From: Thiotrichaceae bacterium
Lineage (GTDB): Bacteria > Pseudomonadota > Gammaproteobacteria > SZUA-140
Assembly (NCBI GenBank): GCA_002401765.2
Contig: NVTY02000034.1
Location: 89,093-153,092 of the forward strand
Direction: 5' to 3'
DNA length: 64,000 nucleotides
Numbering within the stretch: position 1 is the first letter of the stretch; the number at the start of each line of letters is the position of its first letter. This document shows positions 1 through 11,502 of the stretch, in pieces. A program made the position numbers and the translations under genes. The notes below the pieces were generated by a model. That model was not told the DNA's origin. It did not search any database and saw only the letters and a program-made list of their open reading frames with translations.

Positions 1-1689
1 TGGATGGCCGCGGCGGGTGTGGCGGGTGAAGATGCCGCGCTCTATGAAACGGTTCATGCGGTTGGCATGGCGCTTTGCCCTGAACTGGGGATTGCGATCC
101 CGGTCGGTAAAGATTCACTGTCGATGAAGACGGTATGGGAAGAGGATGGCGAGGTTCGTGAAATGAGCTCGCCGTTGTCGTTGGTTATCAGTGCCTTTTC
201 ACCGGTGCAGGATTGCCGTAAGACGCTGACACCGCAGTTGCGCAGCGATAAAGGTGAGACTGATTTGTTGTTGATTGACCTCGGACGGGGAAAAAACCGC
301 ATCGGTGGCTCGGCATTGGCACAAGTCTATAAGCAGACCGGTCGCACCACGCCTGATCTTGATGATGCATTTCAGTTTAAGGCCTTTTTTAATACGCTAC
401 AGCAGCTCAACCGCGATGGTCAATTGTTGGCTTATCATGATCGCTCTGATGGCGGCTTGTTTTCAACCATTACCGAAATGGCCTTTGCTGGCCATGTCGG
501 TGTCACGATCGCAATCGATGCATTAGCGGCTGACAACAGCCAACCAGCGATGCTGGCGGCACTGTTTAATGAAGAATTAGGTGCTGTTATCCAGGTGCGC
601 AGGGATAGCCGCGATGCCGTGATTGCCAAATTTAAAGCGGCGGGCCTGGCTGATTGTTGTCACTATATTGGCGGGCTTAATGGTGATGATCGCGTGGTGG
701 TGGAATATGATCAGCAAGAAATTTTGGCGTCTACGCGCAGTGGGTATCAGCGTATCTGGTCTGAGACATCGTGGCAGATACAAAGCTTGCGTGATAATAT
801 TGATTGCGCGCAGCAAGAATACGATTTGATCCTGAATGCGAGCGACCCGGGTCTGAACATCGATTTAAGCTTTGATCTCAATGACAATGTTGCCGCCCCT
901 TATTTTAACCAACAACGCCCGCGCATTGCGGTGCTACGAGAGCAGGGTGTGAATGGCCATGTTGAAATGGCGGCTGCTTTTGATCGTGCTGGTTTCACCG
1001 CCGTTGATGTTCACATGAGTGACATTCTGTCGGGACGACTCTCACTGAGTGATTTTCGAGGCCTGGTCGCCTGTGGCGGATTTTCATTTGGTGATGTACT
1101 CGGCGCGGGTATGGGGTGGGCGAGCTCTATTTTGCATAACAGCCGCGCACGTGATGAATTTAGTGCGTTTTTTGAGCGCAGTGATAGCTTCGGTCTGGGT
1201 GTCTGTAACGGTTGTCAGATGATGTCTAATCTTCACACCTTAATTCCAGGCGCACAACGCTGGCCGTGTTTTGAGCGCAATACCTCAGAACAATTTGAGG
1301 CACGTTTTTCACTGGTTGAAGTGATGCCATCACCATCGCTTTTTCTCGATGGAATGGCGGGCTCTCGTATGCCAATTACCGTTGCGCATGGTGAAGGACG
1401 GGTTGAATTTAGAGCGGGGCAGGCGCTTGCTCAACTTGAGCAAGCATCTACATCTGTACTGCGCTTTGTTGATAATAACGGTGCGGCAACGGAAAGTTAT
1501 CCGGCCAATCCCAACGGTTCGCCGGGGGGTATTACCGGCGTGACAACGGATGATGGCCGTTTTACGATTATGATGCCGCACCCAGAGCGCGTCTTCCGTT
1601 CGGTGCAGCATTCGTGGTATCCGGATGGGTGGGGTGAAGCGGGTCCTTGGTTAAGAATGTTTAGCAATGCACGGAAATGGGTAGCGTAA
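1..1689 (+). CDS. purL: Phosphoribosylformylglycinamidine synthase, C-terminal part (5' end outside window)
   Basis: ATP- and glutamine-dependent step of purine synthesis (FGAR to FGAM). The frame is open from base 1, so only about 562 of roughly 1,300 residues of the large single-chain proteobacterial enzyme are present. Visible parts are the end of the second synthetase half ([12 protein letters not shown] near the start) and the class I glutamine amidotransferase domain. That domain has the nucleophile Cys in [11 protein letters not shown] and the C-terminal His/Glu of the triad in MPHPERVFR. The internal ATG at base 4 is not a real start. The stop overlaps the next gene's start (TAATG), so the two are probably co-transcribed. 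Identification is very secure. Confidence 0.97.
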   Translation, partial: WMAAAGVAGEDAALYETVHAVGMALCPELGIAIPVGKDSLSMKTVWEEDGEVREMSSPLSLVISAFSPVQDCRKTLTPQLRSDKGETDLLLIDLGRGKNRIGGSALAQVYKQTGRTTPDLDDAFQFKAFFNTLQQLNRDGQLLAYHDRSDGGLFSTITEMAFAGHVGVTIAIDALAADNSQPAMLAALFNEELGAVIQVRRDSRDAVIAKFKAAGLADCCHYIGGLNGDDRVVVEYDQQEILASTRSGYQRIWSETSWQIQSLRDNIDCAQQEYDLILNASDPGLNIDLSFDLNDNVAAPYFNQQRPRIAVLREQGVNGHVEMAAAFDRAGFTAVDVHMSDILSGRLSLSDFRGLVACGGFSFGDVLGAGMGWASSILHNSRARDEFSAFFERSDSFGLGVCNGCQMMSNLHTLIPGAQRWPCFERNTSEQFEARFSLVEVMPSPSLFLDGMAGSRMPITVAHGEGRVEFRAGQALAQLEQASTSVLRFVDNNGAATESYPANPNGSPGGITGVTTDDGRFTIMMPHPERVFRSVQHSWYPDGWGEAGPWLRMFSNARKWVA

Positions 1690-2600
1690 TGAATATAAGA
1701 AAAGCGATATTTTTGGTACTGTTTTTACCCGTACTGGGCATGATGAGTTACATCGGCTGGAATTTGACCAGAGAGCATACGCTGCCTGAGTGGGAGTTAA
1801 CGCTGGCACCGGTTAATGCTTCAAGCGCCAAGATTCTGGATGAGGTATTTCGCAAGCTCGATTATCACTGGCCGTTAGCGGTGGACGCTGAAGTCCCGCC
1901 AATTATGGTTGACCCTTTACCCGAGGACCTGGGGGAGGTGACGGCGGTGAAGCTTAAAAAGTCTCTTTTCTTCCGCGCATTGTTACCCATGGTTTTGGCT
2001 GAGAATGCAAAATTGAATGAGCAGCGCCGCTTTCTGTTGGCGCTGTTTGCGCGCAATGAATTGCCGCGAGCAGGAAGTGAAAAGCATCAGTGGCTTGAAG
2101 AACAGTTAGTGCATTACCGTATAAAAGGTGATATCAACGATGAAGTGACGCGTGCCGAGCTGGCTCGTCGACTGGATGAGATACCGGTTGCATTAGTGCT
2201 AGCACAGGCTGCCAACGAGAGTGCCTGGGGTAGTTCTCGTTTTGCACGCGATGCAAAAAATCTTTTTGGTGAATGGACCTATAAAAAGGGCGAAGGTTTG
2301 ATTCCCAATGAGCGCGCTGAAGGTGAAAGTCATTCAGTGAGAATCTTTCCCACATTGCGAGACTCGGTGAAGTCGTACATGAATAACATTAACAGTGGTC
2401 ATGCTTACGAAGCGTTACGAGTCATGCGTGAAGAGATGCGTAATAAGCAGCGACCATTGGAAGCATTGAAATTAGCGGGTGGTTTGTTGCGATATTCTGA
2501 GCGTGGCGAGGCGTATGTGGAAGAGATCAAAAAGATGATTCGCAGTAATCGCCTTAATATGTTGAGAGAAGTGACCTTAAATCTGGACCGTGACGCTTAG
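1689..2600 (+). CDS. Bax-like glucosaminidase-domain protein
   Basis: 303 residues starting at the ATG that overlaps the purL stop by one base; a start four codons upstream is less likely. One N-terminal hydrophobic segment (about residues 4-24) acts as signal or anchor. The C-terminal half has the Bax/FlgJ-type glucosaminidase signature: QAANESAWGSSRFA with the presumed catalytic Glu, followed by NLFGEWTY. Family members cleave the glycan strands of peptidoglycan in the periplasm. The exact substrate and role of Bax-type proteins are not established. It sits behind purL by position rather than by pathway. It converges on the deacetylase gene with only 6 bases between stops. Confidence 0.85.
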   Translation: MNIRKAIFLVLFLPVLGMMSYIGWNLTREHTLPEWELTLAPVNASSAKILDEVFRKLDYHWPLAVDAEVPPIMVDPLPEDLGEVTAVKLKKSLFFRALLPMVLAENAKLNEQRRFLLALFARNELPRAGSEKHQWLEEQLVHYRIKGDINDEVTRAELARRLDEIPVALVLAQAANESAWGSSRFARDAKNLFGEWTYKKGEGLIPNERAEGESHSVRIFPTLRDSVKSYMNNINSGHAYEALRVMREEMRNKQRPLEALKLAGGLLRYSERGEAYVEEIKKMIRSNRLNMLREVTLNLDRDA

Positions 2601-2606
2601 TGACTG

Positions 2607-3701
2607 CTACTTTAGCGCGCTGGTGGGTGTGGTTCTAATCCATAAATGGCTATACCAGTAGTAGCGAGCGGAGCTCTTTGATGGTGCGGTGCAGTTGTAG
2701 CGGCTGCGCCTGTTATTAAAGGGTTTATTTGCCTCGACACTAAATCTACCTTTTTCTTTATCGAACCAGGTGACTTTTGCAGGCCCCTGATTGCTGGCAA
2801 AACAGTTGAGTTGACTGATTTGAACATCATCATCCTGGGCTAATGTTAATTGCAGTGGAGGCGGATTTTGTTGTTTGATAACGGTATCTATAGGCGAGAT
2901 GTCAATGACTGGCAGTGGCAGGCTCATCACCTTGGTTTTGAATGATGGCAGTGCTGCAAATTGTGCCGCCATGGGATAGCGTGGTAGTGCTAGTCGGTCT
3001 GAGTATTGGCTGATAACCCCCGACTGCTGCCCAAATGCACTCCACCCGAGCTCTTTGATGAGCTGCTGTAACGCCGAGTTATATTCCCCGTAAGGATAGG
3101 CGAAGAGTGCTGGGGCACTACCGAGCTCTGTTTGCAATCGTTGTTGTGCCATCTTTAAATCATTACGTACTCTTAGCTGCCAATCACGCTCTGTTTCACT
3201 CGCGCTCTGTTTGATTAGAAAATCGTGATGAGTGGTATGGTTGGCAAAGGTGGCGCCATGTTGTTGCATCTCACGCATTTGCGCCCAGCTCATAAAGGCG
3301 GGCATTTTTTTATCGATTGGGTCAGTGGAGACAAAAACAGTGAATGGCCAGTGGCGCTTTTTGAGCCGAGGGTAGGCGTGGGTATAGATGGAGCGGTATG
3401 CATCGTCGATGGTAATGGCAACAACACGATCAGGAAAAGGTTGTGCTAGCTCAAGTTGTTTGATTACTTTTTCAAGCGGCCATATTTTGAACTGGTTTTG
3501 TTCCAGGTAGTGAAGGTGTGCGTCAAACTGTTGTAGTGTGACGTTGGTGCTTGGAAAGCGTGATTCACCAAAATGGTGGTACATCAGCACCACTACGCCA
3601 TGGCTTGGCGCCGATAGTGCAATGCAGGGGAAGGCAAGTAAGCCGCAGAGAAAAAGCTGTTTTAATAGCGTGTGGCACAAAGCAGGGCAGGCTCCAAGCA
3701 A
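2607..3701 (-). CDS. Secreted polysaccharide deacetylase (NodB-type)
   Basis: About 364 residues with an N-terminal signal peptide (hydrophobic run ending ALSAPS). The NodB fold motifs are visible: the Asp pair in ITIDDAYRS (base and metal ligand), the zinc histidines in NHTTHH, and AYPYGEYNSAL. The expected activity is metal-dependent removal of acetyl groups from an extracytoplasmic polysaccharide; PgaB-like and peptidoglycan deacetylases are both possible. A C-terminal tail of about 110 residues with several Cys follows the catalytic domain and is unassigned. The first codon is TTG and no good ribosome site was found, so the start is uncertain. An upstream ATG at 3709 is out of frame. Confidence 0.8.
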   Translation of the reverse strand: MLGACPALCHTLLKQLFLCGLLAFPCIALSAPSHGVVVLMYHHFGESRFPSTNVTLQQFDAHLHYLEQNQFKIWPLEKVIKQLELAQPFPDRVVAITIDDAYRSIYTHAYPRLKKRHWPFTVFVSTDPIDKKMPAFMSWAQMREMQQHGATFANHTTHHDFLIKQSASETERDWQLRVRNDLKMAQQRLQTELGSAPALFAYPYGEYNSALQQLIKELGWSAFGQQSGVISQYSDRLALPRYPMAAQFAALPSFKTKVMSLPLPVIDISPIDTVIKQQNPPPLQLTLAQDDDVQISQLNCFASNQGPAKVTWFDKEKGRFSVEANKPFNNRRSRYNCTAPSKSSARYYWYSHLWIRTTPTSALK

Positions 3702-3785
3702 AAAACCATCCTAGCACGATTTTTTGATGGTTGAGTGAGATACGGTGTGCCCTGTTGTCATCAACAGTGGTGACGACCGTGGCTT

Positions 3786-4490
3786 TTAGCCTGTCGTCGT
3801 GACCGCGCTGTCAGTATTCGTCTCAACAGCCGTTGCTTGCGCCGCTTTCTTTTGTGCGCGTTGATCTATCACGTTCTTAAGTGCGATCAATAGTCCCAGC
3901 CCAATAAATGCACCTGGTGGCAGCACTGCGAGCAGAAAACCGTTGTAATCATCGATCACGGTGATGGTCATCCATTCGGCGGCTTCACCAAACATCAGGT
4001 GGGCTTGTGCGAAGAGTGTGCCCTGGCCGAGCAGCTCACGGACGGCGCCGAGTAGTACCAGGATGACGGTGAAGCCAACCCCCATCATCAGTCCATCAAT
4101 AAAAGAGGGCACCACTGCATTTTTAGAGGCAAATGCTTCGGCGCGTCCGAGGATCGCACAGTTGGTGACGATCAACGGGATAAAGATACCGAGGATCTTG
4201 TAGAGATCATAAAAGTAGGCATTCATCGCCAGCTCAATTGCGGTGACGAAGGAGGCGATGATCAGGACAAAGATCGGGATGCGAATCTCTGCGCGCACTG
4301 AGTTGCGGATGAGCGAGACGGTGATGTTCGATAGCACCAGCGTTAAGGTGGTGGCGATGCCGAGGCCGATGCCATTGACGGTGGTGGTGGTGACGGCAAG
4401 CAGTGGGCACAGGCCGAGGACCTGTACCAGCGCGACGTTATTTTTCCACAGACCATTGTAGGTCAGTTCGTTGTAGCTACTATTGGCCAT
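3786..4490 (-). CDS. rnfE: Rnf/Rsx electron transport complex subunit E
   Basis: 234-residue integral membrane subunit, paralogous to RnfA, with about six hydrophobic helices. The start chosen ([18 protein letters not shown]) matches the usual RnfE N terminus; an upstream in-frame ATG would add 23 unrelated residues. The pair of conserved motifs around [10 protein letters not shown] and [13 protein letters not shown] is typical and includes the Cys residues thought to hold a shared Fe-S cluster with RnfA. It is the last gene of the rnfABCDGE operon and overlaps rnfG by 11 bases. The complex moves electrons between NADH and ferredoxin, coupled to an ion gradient. Confidence 0.95.
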   Translation of the reverse strand: MANSSYNELTYNGLWKNNVALVQVLGLCPLLAVTTTTVNGIGLGIATTLTLVLSNITVSLIRNSVRAEIRIPIFVLIIASFVTAIELAMNAYFYDLYKILGIFIPLIVTNCAILGRAEAFASKNAVVPSFIDGLMMGVGFTVILVLLGAVRELLGQGTLFAQAHLMFGEAAEWMTITVIDDYNGFLLAVLPPGAFIGLGLLIALKNVIDQRAQKKAAQATAVETNTDSAVTTTG

Positions 4491-5139
4491 GATTACTCGC
4501 CTGCGTTGCCGTTGATGTGGTATCACCAGATTCAAATAGTGGGTCGCGGTGCTGCTCAAAATATAACAGTGCGTTGTGTACTGCCTTCACGACGGCGCGC
4601 GGAGTGACGGTGGCACCGGTGAACTGGTCAAAGATACCACCATCCTTTTTGACTCGCCAGCCAAGGTCGTCAGGGGTCAGTAGCGACAATCCGCGAAAAT
4701 TATTGATCCAGTTTGAGCGTTCAAACTCGATACTATCACCTAACCCAGGTGTTTCACGATGGCTCAGTACGCGCGTGCCACTGATAGTGCCATCAAAGTT
4801 GACTGCGACCAGTAGCTTGATGGCGCCGTTATAGCCGTCGGGGGCGATGGTACTGATGACGGCTGCGATCGGTACTCCTTTCAGGCGGGCGAGATAAACA
4901 GTGTTTGATTTCTTACTGCCTAGCAGCGCTCTTGATGTGACCTCAACGGTGTCGTTGGCGATGTCGTTGTCGTGGCTGCTTGGTGGTACTAGTGCATTTA
5001 GGCTTTGTAGTAGCGCCTGGTACTCATTGTCGGCGATGCGTACCTCGGTGTTATCAAAGGTGAGCGCGACCATTGAGGTGCCAGCGATGGCAAAGATACC
5101 GAGCAGCAGCGAGGTGGTGAGCATATGTTTAACGGCCAC
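4480..5139 (-). CDS. rnfG: Rnf complex FMN-binding subunit G
   Basis: About 219 residues. I choose a GTG start at 5139. A strong AAGGAT ribosome site lies seven bases before it, and it leaves 4 bases after the rnfD stop. An ATG six... at residue six of this frame (5124) is the alternative. There is one N-terminal membrane helix, then the periplasmic FMN-binding domain. The covalent flavin site is the Thr in [15 protein letters not shown] (SGAT-type motif), and ETPGLGD is also typical of the family. RnfG passes electrons between RnfD and the other subunits in the membrane complex. Confidence 0.94.
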   Translation of the reverse strand: MAVKHMLTTSLLLGIFAIAGTSMVALTFDNTEVRIADNEYQALLQSLNALVPPSSHDNDIANDTVEVTSRALLGSKKSNTVYLARLKGVPIAAVISTIAPDGYNGAIKLLVAVNFDGTISGTRVLSHRETPGLGDSIEFERSNWINNFRGLSLLTPDDLGWRVKKDGGIFDQFTGATVTPRAVVKAVHNALLYFEQHRDPLFESGDTTSTATQASNHGQ

Positions 5140-5143
5140 CGCG

Positions 5144-6220
5144 CTATCCTTTCTTATGACCGAAGACGCTAGATTTGAAGTAGTGGTCAATCAATGGCGC
5201 GCACATGTTTAATAACAGCACGGCAAAGGCGACGGCATCTGGATAGCCGCCCCAGGTGCGGATCACATAGGTAAAGATGCCGATGCCACAGCCGTAGATG
5301 ATCTTGCCGCGATTCGAGGCCGCAGCAGTGACCGGGTCGGTGGCGATAAAGAAGGCCCCCAACATCGCGGCGCCACTAAAGAGATGGAACATAGGGGTCG
5401 CGTAGTGCTCGGGATCAATCAGGTAAAAAATTGATGACATTGCCAGCAGTGAGCCAAGCATTGCTACGGGAATATGCCAGCTAATGACCTTTTTATAGAT
5501 CAACCACAGGCCGCCGAGCAGAAAGCCACCGCCGATCCATTCCCACCCTTTACCGCCGATGGCACCAAAGATAGGGATCACACTGAGGACGCGGCTGGCC
5601 TCTTCATCTAGGCCGAGCTGGGCGCGTACTTCATCCACCGTGTTACCGAGTGCAATGTGTGTCTTGAGCGAGTCGAGCGGCGTGGCCTCAGTGAGCGCAT
5701 CAAACGTGACCCCATCCGGTAGGGTATGGAAGAGGATGAAGAGTGCGGTTTCAAGAAAGTCGAGGCTGTTATCGGCCAACGCACTGGGCGGTATCCAGCT
5801 GGTCATCTCGCGTGGAAATGAGATCAATAGCATGACATAACCGACCATCGCTGGATTGAATGGGTTAAAACCGAGGCCGCCGTAGAGTTGCTTGGCGATG
5901 ATGATGGCAAAGGCGACGCCGATCACGGTGAGCCACCAGGGAGACAGTGGCGGCAGTGTCAGTGCAATTAAGATGGCGGTCAGTGCGGCACTGCCATCAC
6001 TGAGAGAAGGCGTTAGCGGGCGTTGTCGCAGCTTCAGAATAAGGGCTTCGCAGCTGAGTGCGGTGACCAGTGCGATGCAGATATTAATCACCACGCCCCA
6101 GCCAAAGAACCATACGTAGGCAATGATGCCTGGGATTAGCGCCAGCATTACCATTACCATCACGCGAGTGATGGAGGTGGGGGCAAGCTGGTGTGGAGAT
6201 GTAGGTGTGTTAAATGGCAT
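5144..6220 (-). CDS. rnfD: Rnf complex membrane flavoprotein subunit D
   Basis: 358 residues, strongly hydrophobic, with about ten predicted membrane helices (NqrB/RnfD family). The GLGFNPFNPAMVGYVMLL motif is diagnostic. The covalent FMN site is probably the Thr in ALTEATPLDSL, by comparison with the family. The ATG start lies 35 bases after the rnfC stop. The gene encodes the flavin-bearing membrane channel of the Rnf complex. The length equals that of other RnfD proteins and nothing is missing. Confidence 0.95.
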   Translation of the reverse strand: MPFNTPTSPHQLAPTSITRVMVMVMLALIPGIIAYVWFFGWGVVINICIALVTALSCEALILKLRQRPLTPSLSDGSAALTAILIALTLPPLSPWWLTVIGVAFAIIIAKQLYGGLGFNPFNPAMVGYVMLLISFPREMTSWIPPSALADNSLDFLETALFILFHTLPDGVTFDALTEATPLDSLKTHIALGNTVDEVRAQLGLDEEASRVLSVIPIFGAIGGKGWEWIGGGFLLGGLWLIYKKVISWHIPVAMLGSLLAMSSIFYLIDPEHYATPMFHLFSGAAMLGAFFIATDPVTAAASNRGKIIYGCGIGIFTYVIRTWGGYPDAVAFAVLLLNMCAPLIDHYFKSSVFGHKKG

Positions 6221-6255
6221 CGCTTCGTTTATCTGTTAGCGCAGTGTGTGCTGCG

Positions 6256-7983
6256 TTATTGTACCTGCTCATTGTTGTCGCTTGCGCTAGATGAGTCATT
6301 TTTTTTATCGGCATCGCCTTTTGATGGTGCGGCGGGTGTGATTGAGGTCGCATCACCTGCTTGTACTGTCGCCCGCTCTTTCTTGGCTTTTACCCGCGCC
6401 ACTGCCGCCTGGATCTCGGCTTTGCGCGCCTCTACAGCGCTGTCACGCTGACTCATCGCTTCATCACGCATTTTTTCTGCCATTTTGGCACCATCAACGG
6501 GTGGCGCTTTTGGCGCGGCTGCTTTTTTCGCTCTGGGTGCTTTCTTTTTAGCGCGCTTGGCTTCACGTTCCTGTTTTTCGCGCTCGATCCGCGTCTGGCG
6601 GAATTCATGGCGTTCACGTGCCTGGTCTGACTTTTTCTGCTCCTGTTCCTGGGTCCAGATCGCCCCTTTTGCGAATCGATAGAACTGCACCAGAGGAATG
6701 TTACTCGGGCAGACATAGGAACAGCAACCGCATTCGATGCAGTCGAACAGGTCATATTCCTGTGCCTTGTCGAATTCCTTGGCACGCGAGTGCCAGTAGA
6801 GCTGTTGTGGCAGCAGTTTGACCGGGCAGACATCGGCGCATGCACCGCAGCGAATGCACGGCATCACCGCTTGCTCCAGACCCAGTTCTTTACGGGTGAC
6901 GGCGATGATGCAGTTGGTGGTCTTAATCACCGGTAGCGAGGAGTCATGCAGGGCAAAACCCATCATCGGCCCGCCCATTACGAGGCGTTCAATCTGCTTA
7001 GACTCTACCTCGCACTGCTGTAGCAGTTCTTCGATCGGCGTGCCAAATAGCACTTCGAGATTGCGTGGGCGTTTAACGGCGGCGCCGGTGATGGTCACCA
7101 TGCGTGAGATCAGCGGTTGCCCCAGGTGAATGGCACGATAGATCGCCGCTGCAGTTGAGACGTTGTGACACACCACGCCGATGCTGACGGCGAGGCCGTT
7201 GCTCGGTACCTCTTTGCCGGTGATCACTTGTACCAGCTGTTTTTCACTGCCCTGGGGATAGCGGGTGGGGACGCGCGCGACGCGCAAGCCAGCAATGCCC
7301 TTGGCCGCGTGGCAGATGCTTTCATAGGCCTGCGGTTTGTTATCTTCGATTGCAATCACACACTCTTCAGCCTGCAGCGCATGGCGCATGATGCGGGCAC
7401 CCGCAATGATCGATTGCGGGTCTTCGCGCATCAACATGTCATCGCAGGTGATGTAAGGCTCGCATTCGACGCCGTTTAAGATAAGCGTTTTGATCTTCTT
7501 CTGTGAGCCGGGATTGAGCTTAATAAAGGATGGAAAACCGGCGCCGCCGAGGCCGACTACGCCGGCTTCTCGGATAATGTTGCGTAGATGGCTAGGGTTG
7601 GTTTCGGTGTAATCCTGTTCTGCTCGGTATTCAATCCATTCATCATGGCCATCGGTCTCAATCACAATCGATAGCGCGCTAAGGCCTGATGGGTGTGGGA
7701 TGGGGTGTTCACTAATGTCGATCACTTTCCCTGAAGTGGGCGCATGTACCGAAGCGCTGACATAGCCATCTGCACTGGCAATTTTCTGCCCTTTTAAGAC
7801 TTGATCGCCCACTTCTACGATCGGTTCAGCCGCTGCGCCAATATGTTGATGCAGCGGCAGGATCAATTTTTCAGGCATGCGCGCTGGTGCTGACGACTCC
7901 ATCGTTGATTGCAGTTTATTCTGCTCAGGATGGACGCCGCCGTGGAAGTCCCAGAGCTTTGCCTCTGTGTTGCCGCTATTCAT
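6256..7983 (-). CDS. rnfC: Rnf complex NADH/Fe-S subunit C
   Basis: 575 residues from the ATG that overlaps the rnfB stop (ATGA). The frame stays open 46 codons further upstream, but that part is antisense to rnfB coding sequence. Order: barrel-sandwich N terminus ([13 protein letters not shown]), FMN/NADH-binding domain ([25 protein letters not shown]), SLBB segment, and two 4Fe-4S motifs ([12 protein letters not shown] and [12 protein letters not shown]). A Lys/Ala-rich charged tail of about 110 residues ends the protein. This tail is shorter than in E. coli RsxC. It is the peripheral subunit where NADH or ferredoxin electrons enter. Confidence 0.96.
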   Translation of the reverse strand: MNSGNTEAKLWDFHGGVHPEQNKLQSTMESSAPARMPEKLILPLHQHIGAAAEPIVEVGDQVLKGQKIASADGYVSASVHAPTSGKVIDISEHPIPHPSGLSALSIVIETDGHDEWIEYRAEQDYTETNPSHLRNIIREAGVVGLGGAGFPSFIKLNPGSQKKIKTLILNGVECEPYITCDDMLMREDPQSIIAGARIMRHALQAEECVIAIEDNKPQAYESICHAAKGIAGLRVARVPTRYPQGSEKQLVQVITGKEVPSNGLAVSIGVVCHNVSTAAAIYRAIHLGQPLISRMVTITGAAVKRPRNLEVLFGTPIEELLQQCEVESKQIERLVMGGPMMGFALHDSSLPVIKTTNCIIAVTRKELGLEQAVMPCIRCGACADVCPVKLLPQQLYWHSRAKEFDKAQEYDLFDCIECGCCSYVCPSNIPLVQFYRFAKGAIWTQEQEQKKSDQARERHEFRQTRIEREKQEREAKRAKKKAPRAKKAAAPKAPPVDGAKMAEKMRDEAMSQRDSAVEARKAEIQAAVARVKAKKERATVQAGDATSITPAAPSKGDADKKNDSSSASDNNEQVQ

Positions 7984-8546
7984 GTCGAAATTTCTTGCTG
8001 GCTGTTTGCTGCAGGCTCTTGTGGGTAGGGCCATTTCCAGGTCAACATGTCTTCTTTGATTTCGATCATTTCGATGCAATCCACTGGGCAGGGTGGCAGG
8101 CACAGGTCGCAACCGGTGCATTCGGATTCGATGATGGTATGCATCTGTTTAGCGGCACCTAAAATTGCATCCACCGGGCAGGCCTGGATGCACAGCGTGC
8201 AGCCGATGCAGGTCTGCTCATCAATAAAAGCAACGGTCTTGACGCTTTCGGCGCCATTGTCCGGATTGAGGGGTAATGGTTCGCGATCAAGCAGATCGGC
8301 CAGTGCATAGATGGTCGCTTCACCGCCCGGTGGGCATTGGTTAATCTCAGCGTCTTCACTGGCGATCGCTTCAGCGTAAGGTCGGCAGCCGGGAAAACCG
8401 CATTGACCGCATTGGGTTTGTGGTAACTGTGCATCGATCTGTTCGACCAGTGGGTCACCTTCAACCTTGAAGCGGATTGCGGCGAAACCGAGGATCAGTC
8501 CAAAGACAAGCGCTAACGCACTGAGTGCCAGGATCGACGTCAGCAT
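7980..8546 (-). CDS. rnfB: Rnf complex ferredoxin-like subunit B
   Basis: 188 residues. There is one N-terminal membrane helix (residues 5-24), then a Cys-rich Fe-S domain ([15 protein letters not shown] plus a later Cys in NQCPPGG) and two ferredoxin 4Fe-4S motifs ([24 protein letters not shown]). It receives or donates electrons at the cytoplasmic face of the complex. The gene starts one base after the rnfA stop and overlaps rnfC by four bases, so translation is tightly coupled. Confidence 0.96.
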   Translation of the reverse strand: MLTSILALSALALVFGLILGFAAIRFKVEGDPLVEQIDAQLPQTQCGQCGFPGCRPYAEAIASEDAEINQCPPGGEATIYALADLLDREPLPLNPDNGAESVKTVAFIDEQTCIGCTLCIQACPVDAILGAAKQMHTIIESECTGCDLCLPPCPVDCIEMIEIKEDMLTWKWPYPQEPAANSQQEIST

Positions 8547-8547
8547 A

Positions 8548-9129
8548 TCAGCCCTTGAGAAAGCCAGAGAAGCCCATGAAGGCGAGAGACATGAGACCGG
8601 CGGTGATCAGGCCAATGGCTGGCCCCTGGAATACCACGGGTACATCGGCCGCGGCAAGGCGCTCGCGCATCGCCGCAAACAGGATTAATACCACTGAAAA
8701 GCCAACCGCTGCACCAAAACCATAGACTGCCGATTGCAGGAAGTTGAGTTCCTGTTGAATGTTCAGCAGTGCCACACCGAGTACCGCACAGTTGGTGGTG
8801 ATCAGTGGTAGAAAGATACCGAGTACTTTGTGCAGCAGTGGGCTACTTTTCTGAATCACCATTTCGGTAAACTGTACCACCACGGCAATCACCAGGATAA
8901 AGGTGATGGTGCGTAGATATTCAATGCCGAGAGGGGCTAGGAGGTAGGTGTTGGCAAGATAGCTACAGATTGATGCGAGTGTTAACACAAACGTAGTGGC
9001 AAGCGCCATGCCGATCGCTGTTTCAAGTTTGCGTGAAACGCCCATGAACGGGCACAGGCCGAGAAACTTGGTTAACACAAAGTTGTTAACCAGCACGGTG
9101 CTGAACAGGATGAGGGCGAATTCGGTCAT
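8548..9129 (-). CDS. rnfA: Rnf complex membrane subunit A
   Basis: 193 residues, the same length as E. coli RsxA. About six membrane helices are present with the paired motifs [15 protein letters not shown] and [14 protein letters not shown], whose Cys residues pair with those of RnfE. It is the first gene of the rnfABCDGE operon. No clear Shine-Dalgarno sequence precedes the ATG. The 103-base gap to metG is short enough for read-through from metG, but a separate promoter is possible; I could not identify one with confidence. Confidence 0.95.
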   Translation of the reverse strand: MTEFALILFSTVLVNNFVLTKFLGLCPFMGVSRKLETAIGMALATTFVLTLASICSYLANTYLLAPLGIEYLRTITFILVIAVVVQFTEMVIQKSSPLLHKVLGIFLPLITTNCAVLGVALLNIQQELNFLQSAVYGFGAAVGFSVVLILFAAMRERLAAADVPVVFQGPAIGLITAGLMSLAFMGFSGFLKG

Positions 9130-9232
9130 TAACAGTTATTGATACGGTTTTATGTGATGTTATTCAGTCATTTACTTTGCGCTGCCCATGGTACTCTGCT
9201 GCGTCAATGGCTACAACGCAGATGATGTGGGG

Positions 9233-11383
9233 CTATTTAACCTTCATCCCCGGTTGCGCACCTTCATGCGGTTCCAGTATCCATAGCTCTTTGCCGCCAG
9301 GGCCTGCTGCTAATACCATTCCTTCAGAGAGACCAAAACGCATTTTACGCGGTGCAAGGTTGGCGACCATCACGGTGAGTTTTCCTTCGAGTTGCGCCGG
9401 CGAATAGGCTGATTTGATTCCAGCGAATACATTGCGCGTCTTCTCTTCGCCAATATCGAGGGTCAGTTGCAGTAGTTTGTCTGCCCCTTCAACATGGTTT
9501 GCCTTAACGATCTTTGCAATGCGTAGATCGACCTTGGCAAAGTCATCAAACTGGATGGTGTTGTCAGTAGCATCATTCACGGAATGTCCTGCTCCATTAT
9601 CAGGGGTAGTCGTTTCTTTCTTTGCTACCTTACTCTTCTTTTGTTTACTTTCTTTCTGCTGCGCTTCGCCATGTCTGGCCGGTGACGGCTTAGTCGGCTG
9701 TAATGTGGCGGCGCTTGCTGCCAGCATGGCATCGATCTGCGGCGGCTCAATGCGTTTCATCAGGTGTTTGTATTTGTTAATGGCGTGATCAGTCAGCAGG
9801 CCATCGACATCGCGCCACTGTAGTGGTTTGATGTTTAGGAATGCCTCAACATCGCTGGCGAGTCTTGGTAATACCGGTTTGAGGTAGATGGTGAGTACTC
9901 TAAAGGCATTGATGATCGCGCTACAGACTTGATGTAGCTGTTGCTCCTGACCTGCCGCTTTTGCCATTACCCACGGCGCCTTGTCGCTCACATATTCGTT
10001 GGCCTGATCAGCGAGCGCCATGATCTCGCGCATCGCTTCACTAAACTGGCGTGCTTCAAAACGCGCGGCAATCTGTTCTGCCTGTGCCTGAATCTCACTC
10101 ACTAGTTTTGCGCCGTCAGCATCCAGTGTTGCCGCCAGTTGACCATTGAAACGCTTGCTAATAAAACCGGCTGAACGTGAGGCGATGTTAATGTATTTGC
10201 CGATCAGATTGCTGTTTACACGGGCAGTGAAGTCTTCGAAGTTGAGATCGATATCTTCAACACGGTCGCTTAGTTTAGCGGCGAAGTAGTAGCGTAGGTA
10301 TTCAGGGTTTAGATGGTCTAGGTAAGTGCGCGCCATAATAAAGGTGCCGCGTGATTTCGACATCTTCTGCCCATCAACGGTTAAGAATCCATGTACACAG
10401 ATCTTAGTCGGGGTGCGATAACCACTGAATTTCAGCGTCGCAGGCCAGAATAGCGCGTGGAAATAGAGGATGTCTTTACCGATGAAGTGATACAGCTCTG
10501 CATCGCTGTCAGGTTGCCAGTAGCTATCAAAATCGAGCCCCTCTTTTTCGCACAGGTTTTTAAAGCTCGCCATGTAGCCGACCGGAGCATCTAGCCACAC
10601 ATATAGGAATTTGCCTGGTGCATTGGGGATCTCAAAGCCGAAGTAGGGTGCATCGCGCGAGATGTCCCAGTCGCGCAACCCGGCTTCGAACCACTCATTC
10701 ATCTTATTGGCGGCTTCCAGTTGTAATGGTGCGGTTTCGCCGTCAGGGTTAAGCCACTCTTTTAGAAAAGCTTCGCACTCACCGAGCTGAAAAAAGTGGT
10801 GTTCAGATTTTTTGGTGATGGGGGTGGCACCTGACAGCGCGGAGTAAGGCTTGATCAGGTCTGTTGGGGAATAGGTTGCACCACATTTCTCGCATGAATC
10901 GCCATATTGCTCTTCGGCTTTGCACTTTGGGCAGCCGCCTTTGATGAAACGATCCGATAGAAACATCTTTTTTTCAGGGTCGTAAAGTTGTTCGATGGTG
11001 CGTTTAGTGATTAATCCTGCCTTGTCGAGGCGGCGATAGATATCCTGCGATAGCTCGCGGTTTTCGTCTGAGTGGGTCGAGTGGTAGTTGTCAAACTCAA
11101 TTGCAAAATCAGAGAAGTCTTTGGAATGTTCGCCGTGGACGCGCTCAATCAGGGCTTCAGGGGTGATCCCTTCCTGTTCAGCTCGTAGCATAATGGGGGT
11201 GCCGTGGGTATCGTCCGCGCAGACGTAATAGCAGCTGTGCGCGCGCATCTTCTGGAAACGCACCCATATATCGGTCTGAATATATTCCACCAGGTGGCCG
11301 ATGTGAATGGCGCCATTGGCGTACGGCAGGGCACTGGTGACCAGTATTTTACGTGAACTATTTGTTGTTGTGTCTGACGGCAT
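9233..11383 (-). CDS. metG: Methionyl-tRNA synthetase with C-terminal tRNA-binding domain
   Basis: 716 residues, slightly longer than the E. coli enzyme (677). It charges tRNA-Met. Class I signatures are HIGH (in [11 protein letters not shown] near residue 25) and KMSKS ([11 protein letters not shown], about residue 350). A four-Cys zinc knuckle ([16 protein letters not shown]) follows the first half of the Rossmann fold. A Lys-rich linker of about 50 residues leads to the C-terminal EMAP/Trbp111-like tRNA-binding domain ([15 protein letters not shown]). The linker explains the extra length. It is divergent from apbC. Confidence 0.97.
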   Translation of the reverse strand: MPSDTTTNSSRKILVTSALPYANGAIHIGHLVEYIQTDIWVRFQKMRAHSCYYVCADDTHGTPIMLRAEQEGITPEALIERVHGEHSKDFSDFAIEFDNYHSTHSDENRELSQDIYRRLDKAGLITKRTIEQLYDPEKKMFLSDRFIKGGCPKCKAEEQYGDSCEKCGATYSPTDLIKPYSALSGATPITKKSEHHFFQLGECEAFLKEWLNPDGETAPLQLEAANKMNEWFEAGLRDWDISRDAPYFGFEIPNAPGKFLYVWLDAPVGYMASFKNLCEKEGLDFDSYWQPDSDAELYHFIGKDILYFHALFWPATLKFSGYRTPTKICVHGFLTVDGQKMSKSRGTFIMARTYLDHLNPEYLRYYFAAKLSDRVEDIDLNFEDFTARVNSNLIGKYINIASRSAGFISKRFNGQLAATLDADGAKLVSEIQAQAEQIAARFEARQFSEAMREIMALADQANEYVSDKAPWVMAKAAGQEQQLHQVCSAIINAFRVLTIYLKPVLPRLASDVEAFLNIKPLQWRDVDGLLTDHAINKYKHLMKRIEPPQIDAMLAASAATLQPTKPSPARHGEAQQKESKQKKSKVAKKETTTPDNGAGHSVNDATDNTIQFDDFAKVDLRIAKIVKANHVEGADKLLQLTLDIGEEKTRNVFAGIKSAYSPAQLEGKLTVMVANLAPRKMRFGLSEGMVLAAGPGGKELWILEPHEGAQPGMKVK

Positions 11384-11496
11384 ATCGCCCCGAAATCCTA
11401 ATTTTGGTAACGTAATTCTTGTTACGATTTTTATTTTATGACGCGGTTTTCGTACATATTCTGGTGCTAGCTTTGATCTCCGCAGAATAACCCGCC

Positions 11497-11502
11497 ATTA
11501 TA
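11497..11502 (-). promoter_or_regulatory. Possible -10 box for metG
   Basis: On the minus strand this reads TATAAT followed by a GC-rich discriminator (GGCGGG), about 113 bases before the metG start. No good -35 hexamer sits at 16-18 bases, so this is a suggestion based on one half-site. The region 11384-11648 is the divergent metG/apbC control region. I saw nothing else in it apart from a ribosome site AAGGAG ahead of apbC and a weak stem (GTAAC/GTTAC) near 11408-11426. Confidence 0.35.

Noticed and set aside
3660-3710. Upstream ATG at 3709 as start of the deacetylase, requiring a frameshift in the run of six T
   Set aside because: It is out of frame and has no properly spaced ribosome site; the TTG start gives a full signal peptide.
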